Shown in pieces: positions 41,045 to 48,952 of a stretch of DNA of 64,000 nt. The DNA lies in NCBI RefSeq assembly GCF_024298885.1, contig NZ_CP101166.1, forward strand, positions 1,054,001 through 1,118,000, in the 5' to 3' direction. Source of the DNA: Haloglomus halophilum (GTDB lineage: Archaea; Halobacteriota; Halobacteria; Halobacteriales; Haloarculaceae). Numbering within the stretch: position 1 is the stretch's first letter; every line of letters begins with the position of its first letter. Below the pieces are notes generated by a model. The model had not been told where the DNA came from. It ran no database searches and saw only the letters and a list, made by a program, of their open reading frames with translations. The position numbers and the translations under genes are program-made.

Positions 41045-43351
41045 CTAGCGCACGGAGTCGAGCAGGAGCTTCTGCTCGACGCGCTTGACCTCGTGCTGGA
41101 CATCACGGACGGCGTCGATGTTGGCCGAGATGGAGGAGACCCCCTCGTTGACGAGGAAACGCGCCATCTCCGGCTTCGAGCCGGCCTGCCCGCAGATGGA
41201 GGTCGCCACGTCGTGCTCGCGGCAGGTCTCGATGACCTCCGCGATGAGCTCGAGGACGGCGGGGTGGAGCTCGTCGAACCGATCGGCGACGTTGCCGTTG
41301 TTCCGGTCAACGGCGAGCGTGTACTGGGTCAGGTCGTTCGTCCCGAAGGAGGCGAAGTCGATGCCGTGCTCGACCATCGACTCCACCGAGAGCGCGGCGG
41401 CAGGCGTCTCGATCATCACGCCCCAGTTGCGCTTCTCCCAGTCGATGCCGGCCTCCTCCATCAGGTTCCGGGCCCGGAGCACGTCCTCGGCGTCGTTGAC
41501 CAGGGGCAGCATCAGCTCGACGTTGTCGTAGCCCATCTCCCAGAGCCGGCGGAACGCCTCCAGCTCGTGGGCGAACACGTCCGGCCGGTCGAGCGAGCGC
41601 CGGATGCCCCGATACCCGAGCATCGGGTTGTGCTCGTGGGGCTCGTCCTCGCCGCCCTCCAGCTGGCGGAACTCGTCGGTCGGGGCGTCCAGCGTGCGGA
41701 CACGGACCGGTCGCGGGTAGAACTCGTCGGCGACGCCGCGCACGCCGTTGATTATCTCGTCGATGTAGGCGTCCTCGCCGTGGTTCTCGATGTAGTGCTC
41801 GGGCGTCTCGTTGGTCGAGAGGATCATGTGCTCCATCCGGAGCAGGCCGACCCCGTCGGCGCCGGTCTGGGCCGCGCGCTCGGCCGCTTCCGGGATGGAG
41901 ACGTTCACCTTGACCTCCGTCGCGGTCATCGGCTTGACGGGGTTCTGCGGGCGGACCTCCTCCAGCCGGTCCTCCTTGGTGGTCTCCTCGTCGGTGCTCC
42001 CCTCCGTGACGGTCCCCTTGTCTCCGTCGATGGTGATGAGCTGGCCGTCACCCAGCACCTCCGAGCCGGTACCGGTGCCGACCACGGCGGGGACGCCGAG
42101 CTCGCGCGAGACGATGGCGGCGTGGGAGGTCATCCCCCCCTCGTCGGTGACGATGCCGGCGGCGCGCTTCATCGCGGGCACCATGTCCGGGGTGGTCATC
42201 TCGGTGACGATGATGTCGCCCTCGCCGACCTTGTCGAGCCCATCGAGCTTGCGGACGACGCGGGCCGCGCCGCTCACGATACCGGGCGAGGCGCCCAGCC
42301 CCTTCAGCAGGACGTCGTCGTCCTCGCCGTTCCCGCTGCCGTCGCTCACGGCCGCGTCCGCGCCCGCCCCGGCACTCGCGTCACTGATGGTCGTGATGGG
42401 CCGGGACTGGAGCATGAACACGCCCTCCTCCGTGATGGCCCACTCGACGTCCTGGGGGTCGTCGTAGTGGTCCTCGGCGCGCTCGCCGATGTCGATGAGC
42501 ATCTCGATCTCGTCCTCGTCGAGGACCTGCGCCTCGCGCAGCTCCTCGTCAACCTCGCGCTCGATGGTCGAGCCCGTCTCCGGGTCCTTCTCCATCATCG
42601 TCTTCTTGTCCGCGATGGTGGCGTCGAGCACCTCGCCCGTCTCGCGGTCGATGACGTAGTTGTCGGGGGAGACCGACCCCGAGACGACGGCCTCGCCGAG
42701 CCCCCACGCGGCCTCGATGATGATCTTCGGCTCGCCGGTCGAGGGGTGGCTGGTGAACATGACGCCGGACTTCTCGGCGTCGACCATCCGCTGGACGACG
42801 ACCGCGATGTCGACCTTGTCGTGGGCGAAGCCCTGCTCCTGCCGGTAGTAGATGGCGCGTTGCGTGAAGAGGGAGGCCCAGCACCGCTTCACGCGGTCGA
42901 TGAGGTCCTCGCCGGTGATGTTGAGGAAGGTCTCCTGCTGGCCGGCGAACGAGGCGTCCGGGAGGTCCTCGGCGGTGGCCGAGGACCGCACCGCGACGAA
43001 CGCTTCGCCGTCGTCGAGGTCGGCGTAGGCGTCGAGGATGCCCTGGCGCATCTCCTCGGGCATCTCCGTCTCGAGGATGAGCTCCTTGGCGTGGGCCTCT
43101 GCCTCGGCGAGCGCGGTCGAGTCCTCCGCGTCCACGTCGACGGCCTCGAACAGTTCCTCGTCGATATCCGTGGACTCGATGAACTCGCGATAGCTGCCCG
43201 CGGTCACCACGAACCCCGGCGGGACGGGGAGGCCGGCAGCGGTCATCTCCCCGAGAGAGGCGCCCTTGCCGCCGACCAGATCGAGGTCGTCGGACCCGAT
43301 CTCGTCCAGCCAGAGGACGAACTCGTTCGCACCCGAATCCGGTGTAGCCAT
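41045..43351 (-). CDS. ppsA: Phosphoenolpyruvate synthase
   Basis: 768 residues in three parts. The N-terminal ATP-grasp/PPDK domain has GGKGASLGEMTAAGLPVPPG and VRSSATAEDLPDASFAGQQE. The mobile swivelling domain has the phospho-His in GGMTSHAAIVSRELG near residue 405. The C-terminal TIM barrel has GFAR-like blocks, GTNDLTQYTLAVDR and a Cys in SICGQAGSKPEMARFL. It converts pyruvate plus ATP to PEP, AMP and Pi for gluconeogenesis. An unusual acidic Gly/Ser linker (about 318-345) joins the first two parts. Confidence 0.95.
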   Translation of the reverse strand: MATPDSGANEFVLWLDEIGSDDLDLVGGKGASLGEMTAAGLPVPPGFVVTAGSYREFIESTDIDEELFEAVDVDAEDSTALAEAEAHAKELILETEMPEEMRQGILDAYADLDDGEAFVAVRSSATAEDLPDASFAGQQETFLNITGEDLIDRVKRCWASLFTQRAIYYRQEQGFAHDKVDIAVVVQRMVDAEKSGVMFTSHPSTGEPKIIIEAAWGLGEAVVSGSVSPDNYVIDRETGEVLDATIADKKTMMEKDPETGSTIEREVDEELREAQVLDEDEIEMLIDIGERAEDHYDDPQDVEWAITEEGVFMLQSRPITTISDASAGAGADAAVSDGSGNGEDDDVLLKGLGASPGIVSGAARVVRKLDGLDKVGEGDIIVTEMTTPDMVPAMKRAAGIVTDEGGMTSHAAIVSRELGVPAVVGTGTGSEVLGDGQLITIDGDKGTVTEGSTDEETTKEDRLEEVRPQNPVKPMTATEVKVNVSIPEAAERAAQTGADGVGLLRMEHMILSTNETPEHYIENHGEDAYIDEIINGVRGVADEFYPRPVRVRTLDAPTDEFRQLEGGEDEPHEHNPMLGYRGIRRSLDRPDVFAHELEAFRRLWEMGYDNVELMLPLVNDAEDVLRARNLMEEAGIDWEKRNWGVMIETPAAALSVESMVEHGIDFASFGTNDLTQYTLAVDRNNGNVADRFDELHPAVLELIAEVIETCREHDVATSICGQAGSKPEMARFLVNEGVSSISANIDAVRDVQHEVKRVEQKLLLDSVR

Positions 43352-43648
43352 TTGGTCGTTATCTTGCCAGCCCCGGTGATAGGTGCTTCGTTACTCGCCG
43401 GTGGCCGAGGTCGGTCGAGAGCGCCGAATATTGCCGGCTCGGTGCCCGAAGCACCGGAAATCTTTGGACGGAGAGGGCTGTCCGTAACCCCTCGTGGTCA
43501 GGGGTGTCGACGCGACCGCTAGGCCCCGGATAACAAAGGTCACTCCCGGCCGACCCTTGATGTTCGGACCCCTGTTCCCGAGGGCCGTCCGCCTGCCTCC
43601 CTGCAGCAGGGACATCGACGCGACCGTCCTGCCGGTGCTCGTGGCTAC

Positions 43649-43759
43649 TCAGCGTAGCATCGTGGGGATTCCAACGCCTGCCGCGGACACCACGACGAAC
43701 GACACGAGGAGATAGACGAGTAACACCAGCACGTTGCGCTTGTGCGTTCCAGGGGCCAT
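43649..43759 (-). CDS. 36-residue single-helix membrane peptide
   Basis: From ATG 43759: a basic start (MAPGTHKRNV), one helix (LVLLVYLLVSFVVVSAAGVG) and a short tail IPTMLR. Coding-like because the hydrophobic run is uninterrupted and positive-inside. It lies downstream of the SipW cluster on the same strand. Evidence is limited by its size. Confidence 0.45.
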   Translation of the reverse strand: MAPGTHKRNVLVLLVYLLVSFVVVSAAGVGIPTMLR

Positions 43760-43814
43760 CCCCGGGACGAGGGAAGCGATGGATGAATGGGGAATCCGGA
43801 GGAGCATCCGGCGA

Positions 43815-44300
43815 TCAGCCCGATTCGGAGGTCTGCTCGCCACCGTCGGGGGACTCCGGCATCGGTGTCGACGAGTCGGTGGCCGTGGGGGTCGGCGAGT
43901 CGGTGGCCGTGGGGGTCGGCGAGTCGGTGGCCGTGGGGGTCGGCGAGTCGGTGGCCGTGGGGGTCGGCGAGTCGGTGGGCGTACTGGTGGTCCGGGTGGA
44001 AGCCGTGCCGGTCTTCATCTCGGTGTCGGCTGTCACGGTGCCCGTCTCGGTCGCCGGTGGTTCCGGGGGTGGAGTCGGAGTCGGAGCGGTGATGGAGGAA
44101 CCCTTACCGCCCGACTCCTCACCGAACACCGAGACGTCCGAACTACCGCTGTTGCCGCCGCCGGACCCACCGAGCGCGGACGCGTCGATGGTGACCGATA
44201 CCTCCTCCTCATCGGTGAACGCGGCGTAGGTGTGTCCGCCAGCGATGCTCAGCCCGAACACCAGCACGACCACCAGAACGGCCCTTCGGCGGTCAGTCAT
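43815..44300 (-). CDS. SipW-class exported protein with tandem TDSPTPTA repeats
   Basis: 161 residues from ATG 44300. The N-terminal segment RRRAVLVVVLVFGLSIAGG is followed by HTYAAFTDEEE, a SipW-class cleavage region (compare TYAFFSDTE). A short Gly/Ser-rich part then leads to a Pro/Thr-rich tail with five TDSPTPTA/TDSSTPMP units. The tail looks like a flexible, possibly O-glycosylated cell-wall or matrix stalk. The start overlaps the end of the SipW signal peptidase gene by 8 bp, so it is the last gene of that operon. Confidence 0.75.
   Translation of the reverse strand: MTDRRRAVLVVVLVFGLSIAGGHTYAAFTDEEEVSVTIDASALGGSGGGNSGSSDVSVFGEESGGKGSSITAPTPTPPPEPPATETGTVTADTEMKTGTASTRTTSTPTDSPTPTATDSPTPTATDSPTPTATDSPTPTATDSSTPMPESPDGGEQTSESG
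43873..43968 (-). repeat. Coding 24-bp tandem repeat, 4 perfect units
   Basis: Four identical head-to-tail units (gagtcggtggccgtgggg+gtcggc on the plus strand) encode TDSPTPTA; a partial fifth follows to 43980. Perfect identity points to recent slippage or ongoing homogenisation. Confidence 0.9.
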
Positions 44301-45744
44301 CGGAACCACCCCCACGAACGGCAGACAGTCGCCGATAGACGAATCGGGTCGGCTCCACGACCGCATACCCGATGTAGTAGAGCAGGACGAACGGGACCGT
44401 GATAAGCGGGTTCTCTGACGGGGGCTGGGGCCCACCGCGGCCTGTCTCCACCGCCTCGGCTGTCACATCACTATCGACGGGCCCGTCAGCGGCCGTACTC
44501 GATAGCGTGGCCTGGTCGACAGGCACGATGGCCGGTTCCAGCTGGTCGGACGTGACGACTGTTGCCGGAGCAGGGGCCGACTCCGCTTCGGCGACTGCCG
44601 GTTCGGCGGTCCCGGTCGGCGACCGGGGCACGACCACATCGGCGCTGTCTCGCCCCGGGACTGCTTCTCCGGGTGCCGCCCCACCGAGCGGTTCTCCGAG
44701 GACGGGGGCGTCGTTCCCCGTCCAGGGTGTTCCGGCGTCTCGGACGGCAGCCCGGTCGGTCCCGCCGTCGTGGACCGCCTTGTGACGACGCTCCGATGTC
44801 CTCGCGGCGGTGGCGGGGACGGTCGCGGGAGCGTCAGCGCCCGACCGCGTGCCGTCCTCGGGCGGCGAGCCCCCGAACAGGTACATCGCCCCGACGAGGA
44901 CGAGCGTCGCGCCGACGGTCGTAGCCCCCGTCACGGCCCAGACCTCCAGGGTCGCGTAGGCCACCCACGCGGCGTACGCCGTGAACAGGAACAGGACCCC
45001 GACCGTCAGCCGGAGGTCCATCGGGGTCAGCGTGAACCCGCCATCCTCGTCCGCCGCTTCGGCGGGCTCGGCGTCCCTGTCGGCTGTCGCCGCCGCGGTT
45101 CCGGCCGTCGCTACGGGGTCGGGCTCGGTGGACGCACCCGGTTCGGGGTCGCCCGGCTCCCCGCTGGCGCCGTCCCCGCCGCGGCTGGACCGTACGAGCA
45201 CGTACGCCTCCGAGAGTACCAGCAACACCAGCGGCGCGACGAGGAGCGTGAGGATTCCCGTGGTGGTCCCGGCGAACTGGATGACGTAGCCGACCAGCGG
45301 GATGACGAACAGGTGGCCCCCGACGGTCGGCACCACGCCGCGGACCTGGTCGGCAGTCACCAGTGCCGGGTCGGGATCCTCGTTCGCGTCCCCCGCGGTC
45401 CGGAACGCGAGCCCCTGTTCGGTCTCGACCACCTCGATGACCCGGTGGGTCGTCGGCCGTGTCTCGCCCGCCGCCGCGAAGGTCACCACGTCGCCCGCCG
45501 AGATGGTCGACGGTGGTACCGCCTCGGCGACGATGACATCGCCCGCACTCATCGCCGGCTCCATGCTCCCCGAGAGCACGACGTAGCTCGCGTCGGCACC
45601 GACCACGCCCGGCACTGCGTAGACGACGAACGGCAGGACGAGGGCGACGACGAGGAGTGTCCCCACCACCGACAGTAGCCGCCGCCAGGGTACTGATTCG
45701 AGTACGTCGTTGCCGCCGTCACGTTCGAGTTCGGTGTCTGTCAT
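44293..45744 (-). CDS. SipW-type signal peptidase I with long C-terminal extension
   Basis: 483 residues. TM1 is at about 23-46, followed by VVLSGSMEPAMSAGDV (nucleophile Ser60), GDVVTFAA, His100 in RPTTHRVIEV, and the acidic TAGDANEDPDP. Ser-His-Asp rather than Ser-Lys marks the SipW/ER/archaeal class. TM2 lies at about 160-180. About 290 further residues contain two more helices (about 245-290), a Pro/Ala/Thr-rich acidic stretch, and a last hydrophobic part near the C-terminus. The usual enzyme is about 190 residues. It overlaps the preceding SipW-class gene by 4 bp (ATGA) and should process the cluster's exported proteins. Confidence 0.88.
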   Translation of the reverse strand: MTDTELERDGGNDVLESVPWRRLLSVVGTLLVVALVLPFVVYAVPGVVGADASYVVLSGSMEPAMSAGDVIVAEAVPPSTISAGDVVTFAAAGETRPTTHRVIEVVETEQGLAFRTAGDANEDPDPALVTADQVRGVVPTVGGHLFVIPLVGYVIQFAGTTTGILTLLVAPLVLLVLSEAYVLVRSSRGGDGASGEPGDPEPGASTEPDPVATAGTAAATADRDAEPAEAADEDGGFTLTPMDLRLTVGVLFLFTAYAAWVAYATLEVWAVTGATTVGATLVLVGAMYLFGGSPPEDGTRSGADAPATVPATAARTSERRHKAVHDGGTDRAAVRDAGTPWTGNDAPVLGEPLGGAAPGEAVPGRDSADVVVPRSPTGTAEPAVAEAESAPAPATVVTSDQLEPAIVPVDQATLSSTAADGPVDSDVTAEAVETGRGGPQPPSENPLITVPFVLLYYIGYAVVEPTRFVYRRLSAVRGGGSDD

Positions 45745-46727
45745 TCTTCGCACCCCTTCGATTCCGGCGTCTGGAACGTTCCCTCGTACTTCAGCCCGCA
45801 CGTGCCGGGACACGGCACCGAGTTGCTCCGGCCGCTGTCGGGGAACGAGTTGCCGCTCTTGTCGTAGGTCGTCCCGCCCGTCGCCGTGGTGAAGGTGCCC
45901 GACGTTCCGGGATCGGTGAAGACCCGAATCTCGGGGCCGTACTTCAGCACCACGGTCTCCAGCGTCGACGGTGCGCTCGTCAGGTCGAGGGTGTCCCCGC
46001 TCACGGTGAACGTCAGGTCGCCGTCCGTCAGGGCCTCTCCGTCCGCCGCGCAGAACGCGACCCAGCTGATATCCTTCCCCGACGACACGGGACACGACAG
46101 CGGCTCGTACGGGTTCGTCGGCGCGTCGTTGTTGCGACACTGCTCGGCGAAGAACTCCAGGTCGAAGTCCGTCTCGTCGAACTCCGCGGAGTCCTCGGTG
46201 TACTCCCACCCGACGAGGAGGTATCGAGTCGTGTCCGCGTCCAGACATCCGTCGTCGCCGAACTGGAGCTTCGTTCCCGGCTGTTCGGCGAGGTCACGGA
46301 GGGTCCGGCTGTCGATGGCCATCCCGTCGGCGTCCAGGACGTGGTCGCCTGGCGTCCCCTGTGCGTCGGAGTGGCGGACGGAGAGTTCCAGCGCGTCGGC
46401 GAGCCCGGCGGCTGATTCGGGCGGGCAGGTCGGCTGGAACCAGACGTGTGCCGGGTTGTTCGCAGAGCCCGGGAGCGAGAGCTCCAGAAGGTCCTGCCCA
46501 CTCGTGTTGCCCGCCTCGAGCGTTGCAGTCAGGTTCTCGCCGTCGGTGGTGTCCCAGGCGACATCCAGCTCTAACGAGCCGCTCTGGAACAGTCCGTTGA
46601 GTGACTCCTCGTCCCGAAGGAGCGCCGCGCTCCCGACGCCGCCGACGACCCCGAGCCCGCCTGCGCCGGCCGCAGCTGCCAGTACCTTCCGGCGGGCGAT
46701 TCCCCGGTCGCCGTCGTCGTTGCTCAT
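45741..46727 (-). CDS. SipW-class exported protein (TasA-like family member, gene E)
   Basis: 328 residues. The start has a Tat-like RRKVLAAAAGAGGLGVVGGV, then GSAALLRDEESLNGLFQSG, a diverged form of the cluster signal motif. The first domain ends with the shared signature FDLEFFAEQCRNNDAPTNPY. A Cys-containing C-terminal part of about 110 residues (CPVSSGKDISWVAFCAADGE ... CPGTCGLKYEGTF) is absent from the other members. Four or more Cys there may form disulphides. It is translationally coupled to the signal peptidase, so it is probably its main client. It has its own upstream TATA box. Confidence 0.82.
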   Translation of the reverse strand: MSNDDGDRGIARRKVLAAAAGAGGLGVVGGVGSAALLRDEESLNGLFQSGSLELDVAWDTTDGENLTATLEAGNTSGQDLLELSLPGSANNPAHVWFQPTCPPESAAGLADALELSVRHSDAQGTPGDHVLDADGMAIDSRTLRDLAEQPGTKLQFGDDGCLDADTTRYLLVGWEYTEDSAEFDETDFDLEFFAEQCRNNDAPTNPYEPLSCPVSSGKDISWVAFCAADGEALTDGDLTFTVSGDTLDLTSAPSTLETVVLKYGPEIRVFTDPGTSGTFTTATGGTTYDKSGNSFPDSGRSNSVPCPGTCGLKYEGTFQTPESKGCEE

Positions 46728-46793
46728 CTCATCCCCCCTCCGAGCGTCGGACCCCCCAGTCGTTCGGCCCTATCATGCCATTCGATGACAAAC

Positions 46794-46801
46794 ATCATAA
46801 A
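46794..46801 (-). promoter_or_regulatory. TATA box before gene E and the signal peptidase
   Basis: Minus-strand TTTATGAT lies 67-74 nt before the ATG of gene E, the only AT-rich spot in this interval. It implies that E, the signal peptidase and the repeat protein can be transcribed apart from genes A-D, with a leader of about 40 nt. Confidence 0.45.
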
Positions 46802-46980
46802 CCCCCTGAACAGTAATCCAGAAGACAGGTCGGCCGCCCGAGCCGACTCTCGACCCTCTGGGCGTCTCTCGGCATGGAGGACCTGTTGCTCCGGCAGGGG
46901 TACTGCGCGCTCGACGGGTGCGGTCCCGCCGGGCATCGTCCGCCAGCCGATTCGTGTGTCATGTGTTGTGCCTCGTTCGA

Positions 46981-47055
46981 GGCCCACCGGCGGAATCGAA
47001 CCGCCGCAACACGGCGAGGCCGTGCCGGGTGCGCTACACCGCGACGGTGCAGGCC
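46981..47055 (-). promoter_or_regulatory. tRNA-like hairpin array (extended copy of the cluster element)
   Basis: Read on the minus strand: ggcctgc, then hairpins CACCG-TCG-CGGTG and CACGG-CCTCG-CCGTG, then the T-arm-like GGCGG-TTCGATT-CCGCC, a G, and GTGGGCC, which pairs with the initial GGCCTGC (two G-U). An anticodon-like loop would read CTC, but the invariant U33 is missing and the D-arm does not fit, so it is not a normal tRNA. Same T-like hairpin as the three copies upstream. Confidence 0.6.
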
Positions 47056-47086
47056 CCGATACCGGTGTGGGTGAGTGTCGGTTAGC

Positions 47087-48850
47087 TCACGGTGCTGGCT
47101 GGATGGTCTGATCGTAGCTGTAGTCGCCTCCGCCGGAGCCCACCGCCTGGTCGAACGTGTTGTCGGCGATGATCGACGCGACGGGTGAGACGGCGTCCCC
47201 GTCCTTCTCGCCGAAGTAGAGCTCCAACCCGCTGACGCTGGTGTCGATGTTACTCAGGCTGTTGTCGACGAAGGTCAGCTCCGTCGCGGCCTCCTTGACC
47301 TCGGCGCCGATGTTGACGTCGTCGATGGTGTTGTCCCGGACGAGGTAGTTCGTCCCGTCCGCCTCGACGCCGAAGCCGACGCCGAGAGGGGAAGTCCCTG
47401 GATTCGCCAAGACCGAACTGATGTCGTTGTCGACGATGTCGACGTTCCGCGGGAGAACGGAGTGATTCCCTGTGCCTCGAATCACGGTGCCGAACGCCCA
47501 GCTCGTGGTCTCTTGACCGATTTCCGTGACGGTATTGTTCTTCACCGTGGCACCGTCGACGTTACCTTGGATGCTGATACCCGCGGCCCCACCCTGGGTG
47601 TTCCGCCCCTGGATACGACGGGCGGTGTTGTTGGCGATCGTGAGGTTCTCGATGGGATCGCTTGCACTTCCCCCGAATGCCACGATGGCATCCATCCCCT
47701 CCCACGTGGGGAGGTTGCTTCCATCGATATCCTCGACGATATTGTTGTAGATCGATACGCCGTCGGGTGAATCACTGATCCGGAGCGCCTCGCCGGTCCC
47801 GTTAGATGTCGGAGCCGGCGGCGAGACGGTGAACCCACAGAGGGTCGCCCCGTCCGCGCTCACGACGACCTGGTCGGTGATGGTCGTCGCGGCCGGGTCC
47901 CGCGAGAACAGCAGGAGGTCCGGCACGTCGACCGTCACCTGCTCAGCGTACGTCCCGGGTTTGACCATGATGACGTCGCCCGCCGATGCGGCGTCGATGG
48001 CGTCCTGAATAGAGCCTGACGTGACTATCGCGTCGACGAACGGGTTGGCCGGGTCGGGGTTGTTCCGTGCTTGCTCGGCGACGAACTGGAACCCGAACTC
48101 GATGGCGTCGGACTGGATCTCGTTGCCGACGTCCGTCGGCACCTCCCACTCGATGCAGAGACACGGCCCCTGCTGGTCGTCGGCGCCGCTGGAGCCGGGA
48201 TACGGAGTCACCGTCCCATCGTCGTTCCCCGGCTCGTCCCCGTCGAGCGGGAAGCCGGTCTCCAGATCCTTCGAGAGGTCGGCCAGCGTGTAGTCGGCGG
48301 GGTTGTTCAGCTCCCGGGTGTTGCTGCACTCCACCTGATCGCCGTCGAGACTCGCGCTCTCGGCATACGAGACCGTCACGTCCATCGCACAGCTCAGATC
48401 GCCAGCGTCCGCGCCGTCGTTCGTCCCGTTCATGCTGCCGCCGGGCGTGGCGTCGACGCCGCCCTCCGGCTCGGTCTGTCCGTTCTCGTAGTCGGTCACC
48501 CCGGCCGAGCCGACCCAGAGCCAGCCCCGGTTCGTGACGATCTTCGGACAGAACGCGAGCGTTCCGCTATCGCCCGGCTTCACGTCGGAGACGGTGTAGT
48601 CGTACACCGTTGCCCCGTCGCCGTTGACCTCGCCGCTCTGACTGCTGGTGCCGAACGACCCCTGGTCCGTGCTGGTGTAGTAGTCGACCACGAGGTCGAG
48701 CGTCCCCGCCTGAACCGAGTTGTTCAGGAACGATTCCGTGTCGTTGAACAGGGCGCTCGTGCCCAGCCCAGCGCCCGCCCCCGCGGCTCCCACCGTGGCG
48801 AGCCCCGCGAGTGCCTTCCGCCGCGTGAGTTCGAAGTCCCGGTCTGTCAT
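47087..48850 (-). CDS. SipW-class TasA-like protein fused to a parallel beta-helix (gene D)
   Basis: 587 residues. Signal: LTRRKALAGLATVGAAGAGA then GLGTSALFNDTESFLNNSVQ. A TasA-like domain (about 45-275) includes VSDVKPGDSGTLAFCPKIVT and ends VGNEIQSDAIEFGFQFVAEQ + ARNNPDPANPF. From about 285 a right-handed beta-helix follows, opening with SGSIQDAIDAASAGDVIMVK and repeating units such as GVSIYNNIVEDIDGS and LTIANNTARRI, as in NosD/pectate-lyase folds. Probably a surface fibre subunit displaying a carbohydrate-binding or adhesive helix. ATG 48850 lies about 20 nt after the T-like hairpin element. Confidence 0.85.
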   Translation of the reverse strand: MTDRDFELTRRKALAGLATVGAAGAGAGLGTSALFNDTESFLNNSVQAGTLDLVVDYYTSTDQGSFGTSSQSGEVNGDGATVYDYTVSDVKPGDSGTLAFCPKIVTNRGWLWVGSAGVTDYENGQTEPEGGVDATPGGSMNGTNDGADAGDLSCAMDVTVSYAESASLDGDQVECSNTRELNNPADYTLADLSKDLETGFPLDGDEPGNDDGTVTPYPGSSGADDQQGPCLCIEWEVPTDVGNEIQSDAIEFGFQFVAEQARNNPDPANPFVDAIVTSGSIQDAIDAASAGDVIMVKPGTYAEQVTVDVPDLLLFSRDPAATTITDQVVVSADGATLCGFTVSPPAPTSNGTGEALRISDSPDGVSIYNNIVEDIDGSNLPTWEGMDAIVAFGGSASDPIENLTIANNTARRIQGRNTQGGAAGISIQGNVDGATVKNNTVTEIGQETTSWAFGTVIRGTGNHSVLPRNVDIVDNDISSVLANPGTSPLGVGFGVEADGTNYLVRDNTIDDVNIGAEVKEAATELTFVDNSLSNIDTSVSGLELYFGEKDGDAVSPVASIIADNTFDQAVGSGGGDYSYDQTIQPAP

Positions 48851-48871
48851 GATTACCCCCCAGTCGGGAGA

Positions 48872-48916
48872 GGCCCACCGGCGGAGTCGAACCGCCGTGA
48901 CGCACCAGCGTGGGTG
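48872..48916 (-). promoter_or_regulatory. T-arm-like hairpin element before gene D
   Basis: Minus strand: CACCCAC, a 12-nt loop, then GGCGG-TTCGACT-CCGCC, G, GTGGGCC. The five-base core CCCAC/GTGGG pairs outside the hairpin. It lies in the spacer between genes C and D, with its 3' edge 21 nt before the gene D ATG. Confidence 0.7.
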
Positions 48917-48952
48917 AAGACTGCGAGGGGGCGACGACGCGTCGTGCCTGTA

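Larger units (their letters stand above)
46728..47086. other. 359-bp intergenic stretch with promoter and hairpin array
   Basis: Between cluster genes D and E (both minus). It contains the gene E promoter (46794-46801) and the tRNA-like hairpin array (46981-47055). The reading frames across it have shadow character. No further gene is seen. Confidence 0.6.

Noticed and set aside
46981..47055. Functional tRNA-Glu(CTC)
   Set aside because: U33 is absent, the D-arm cannot form in the right place and the spacing between stems is wrong, so I keep it only as a tRNA-like element.
46785..47111. Plus-strand frame of 108 aa between genes D and E
   Set aside because: It runs through the hairpin array and the gene E promoter, has no recognisable domain and an Arg/Pro composition typical of shadow frames.
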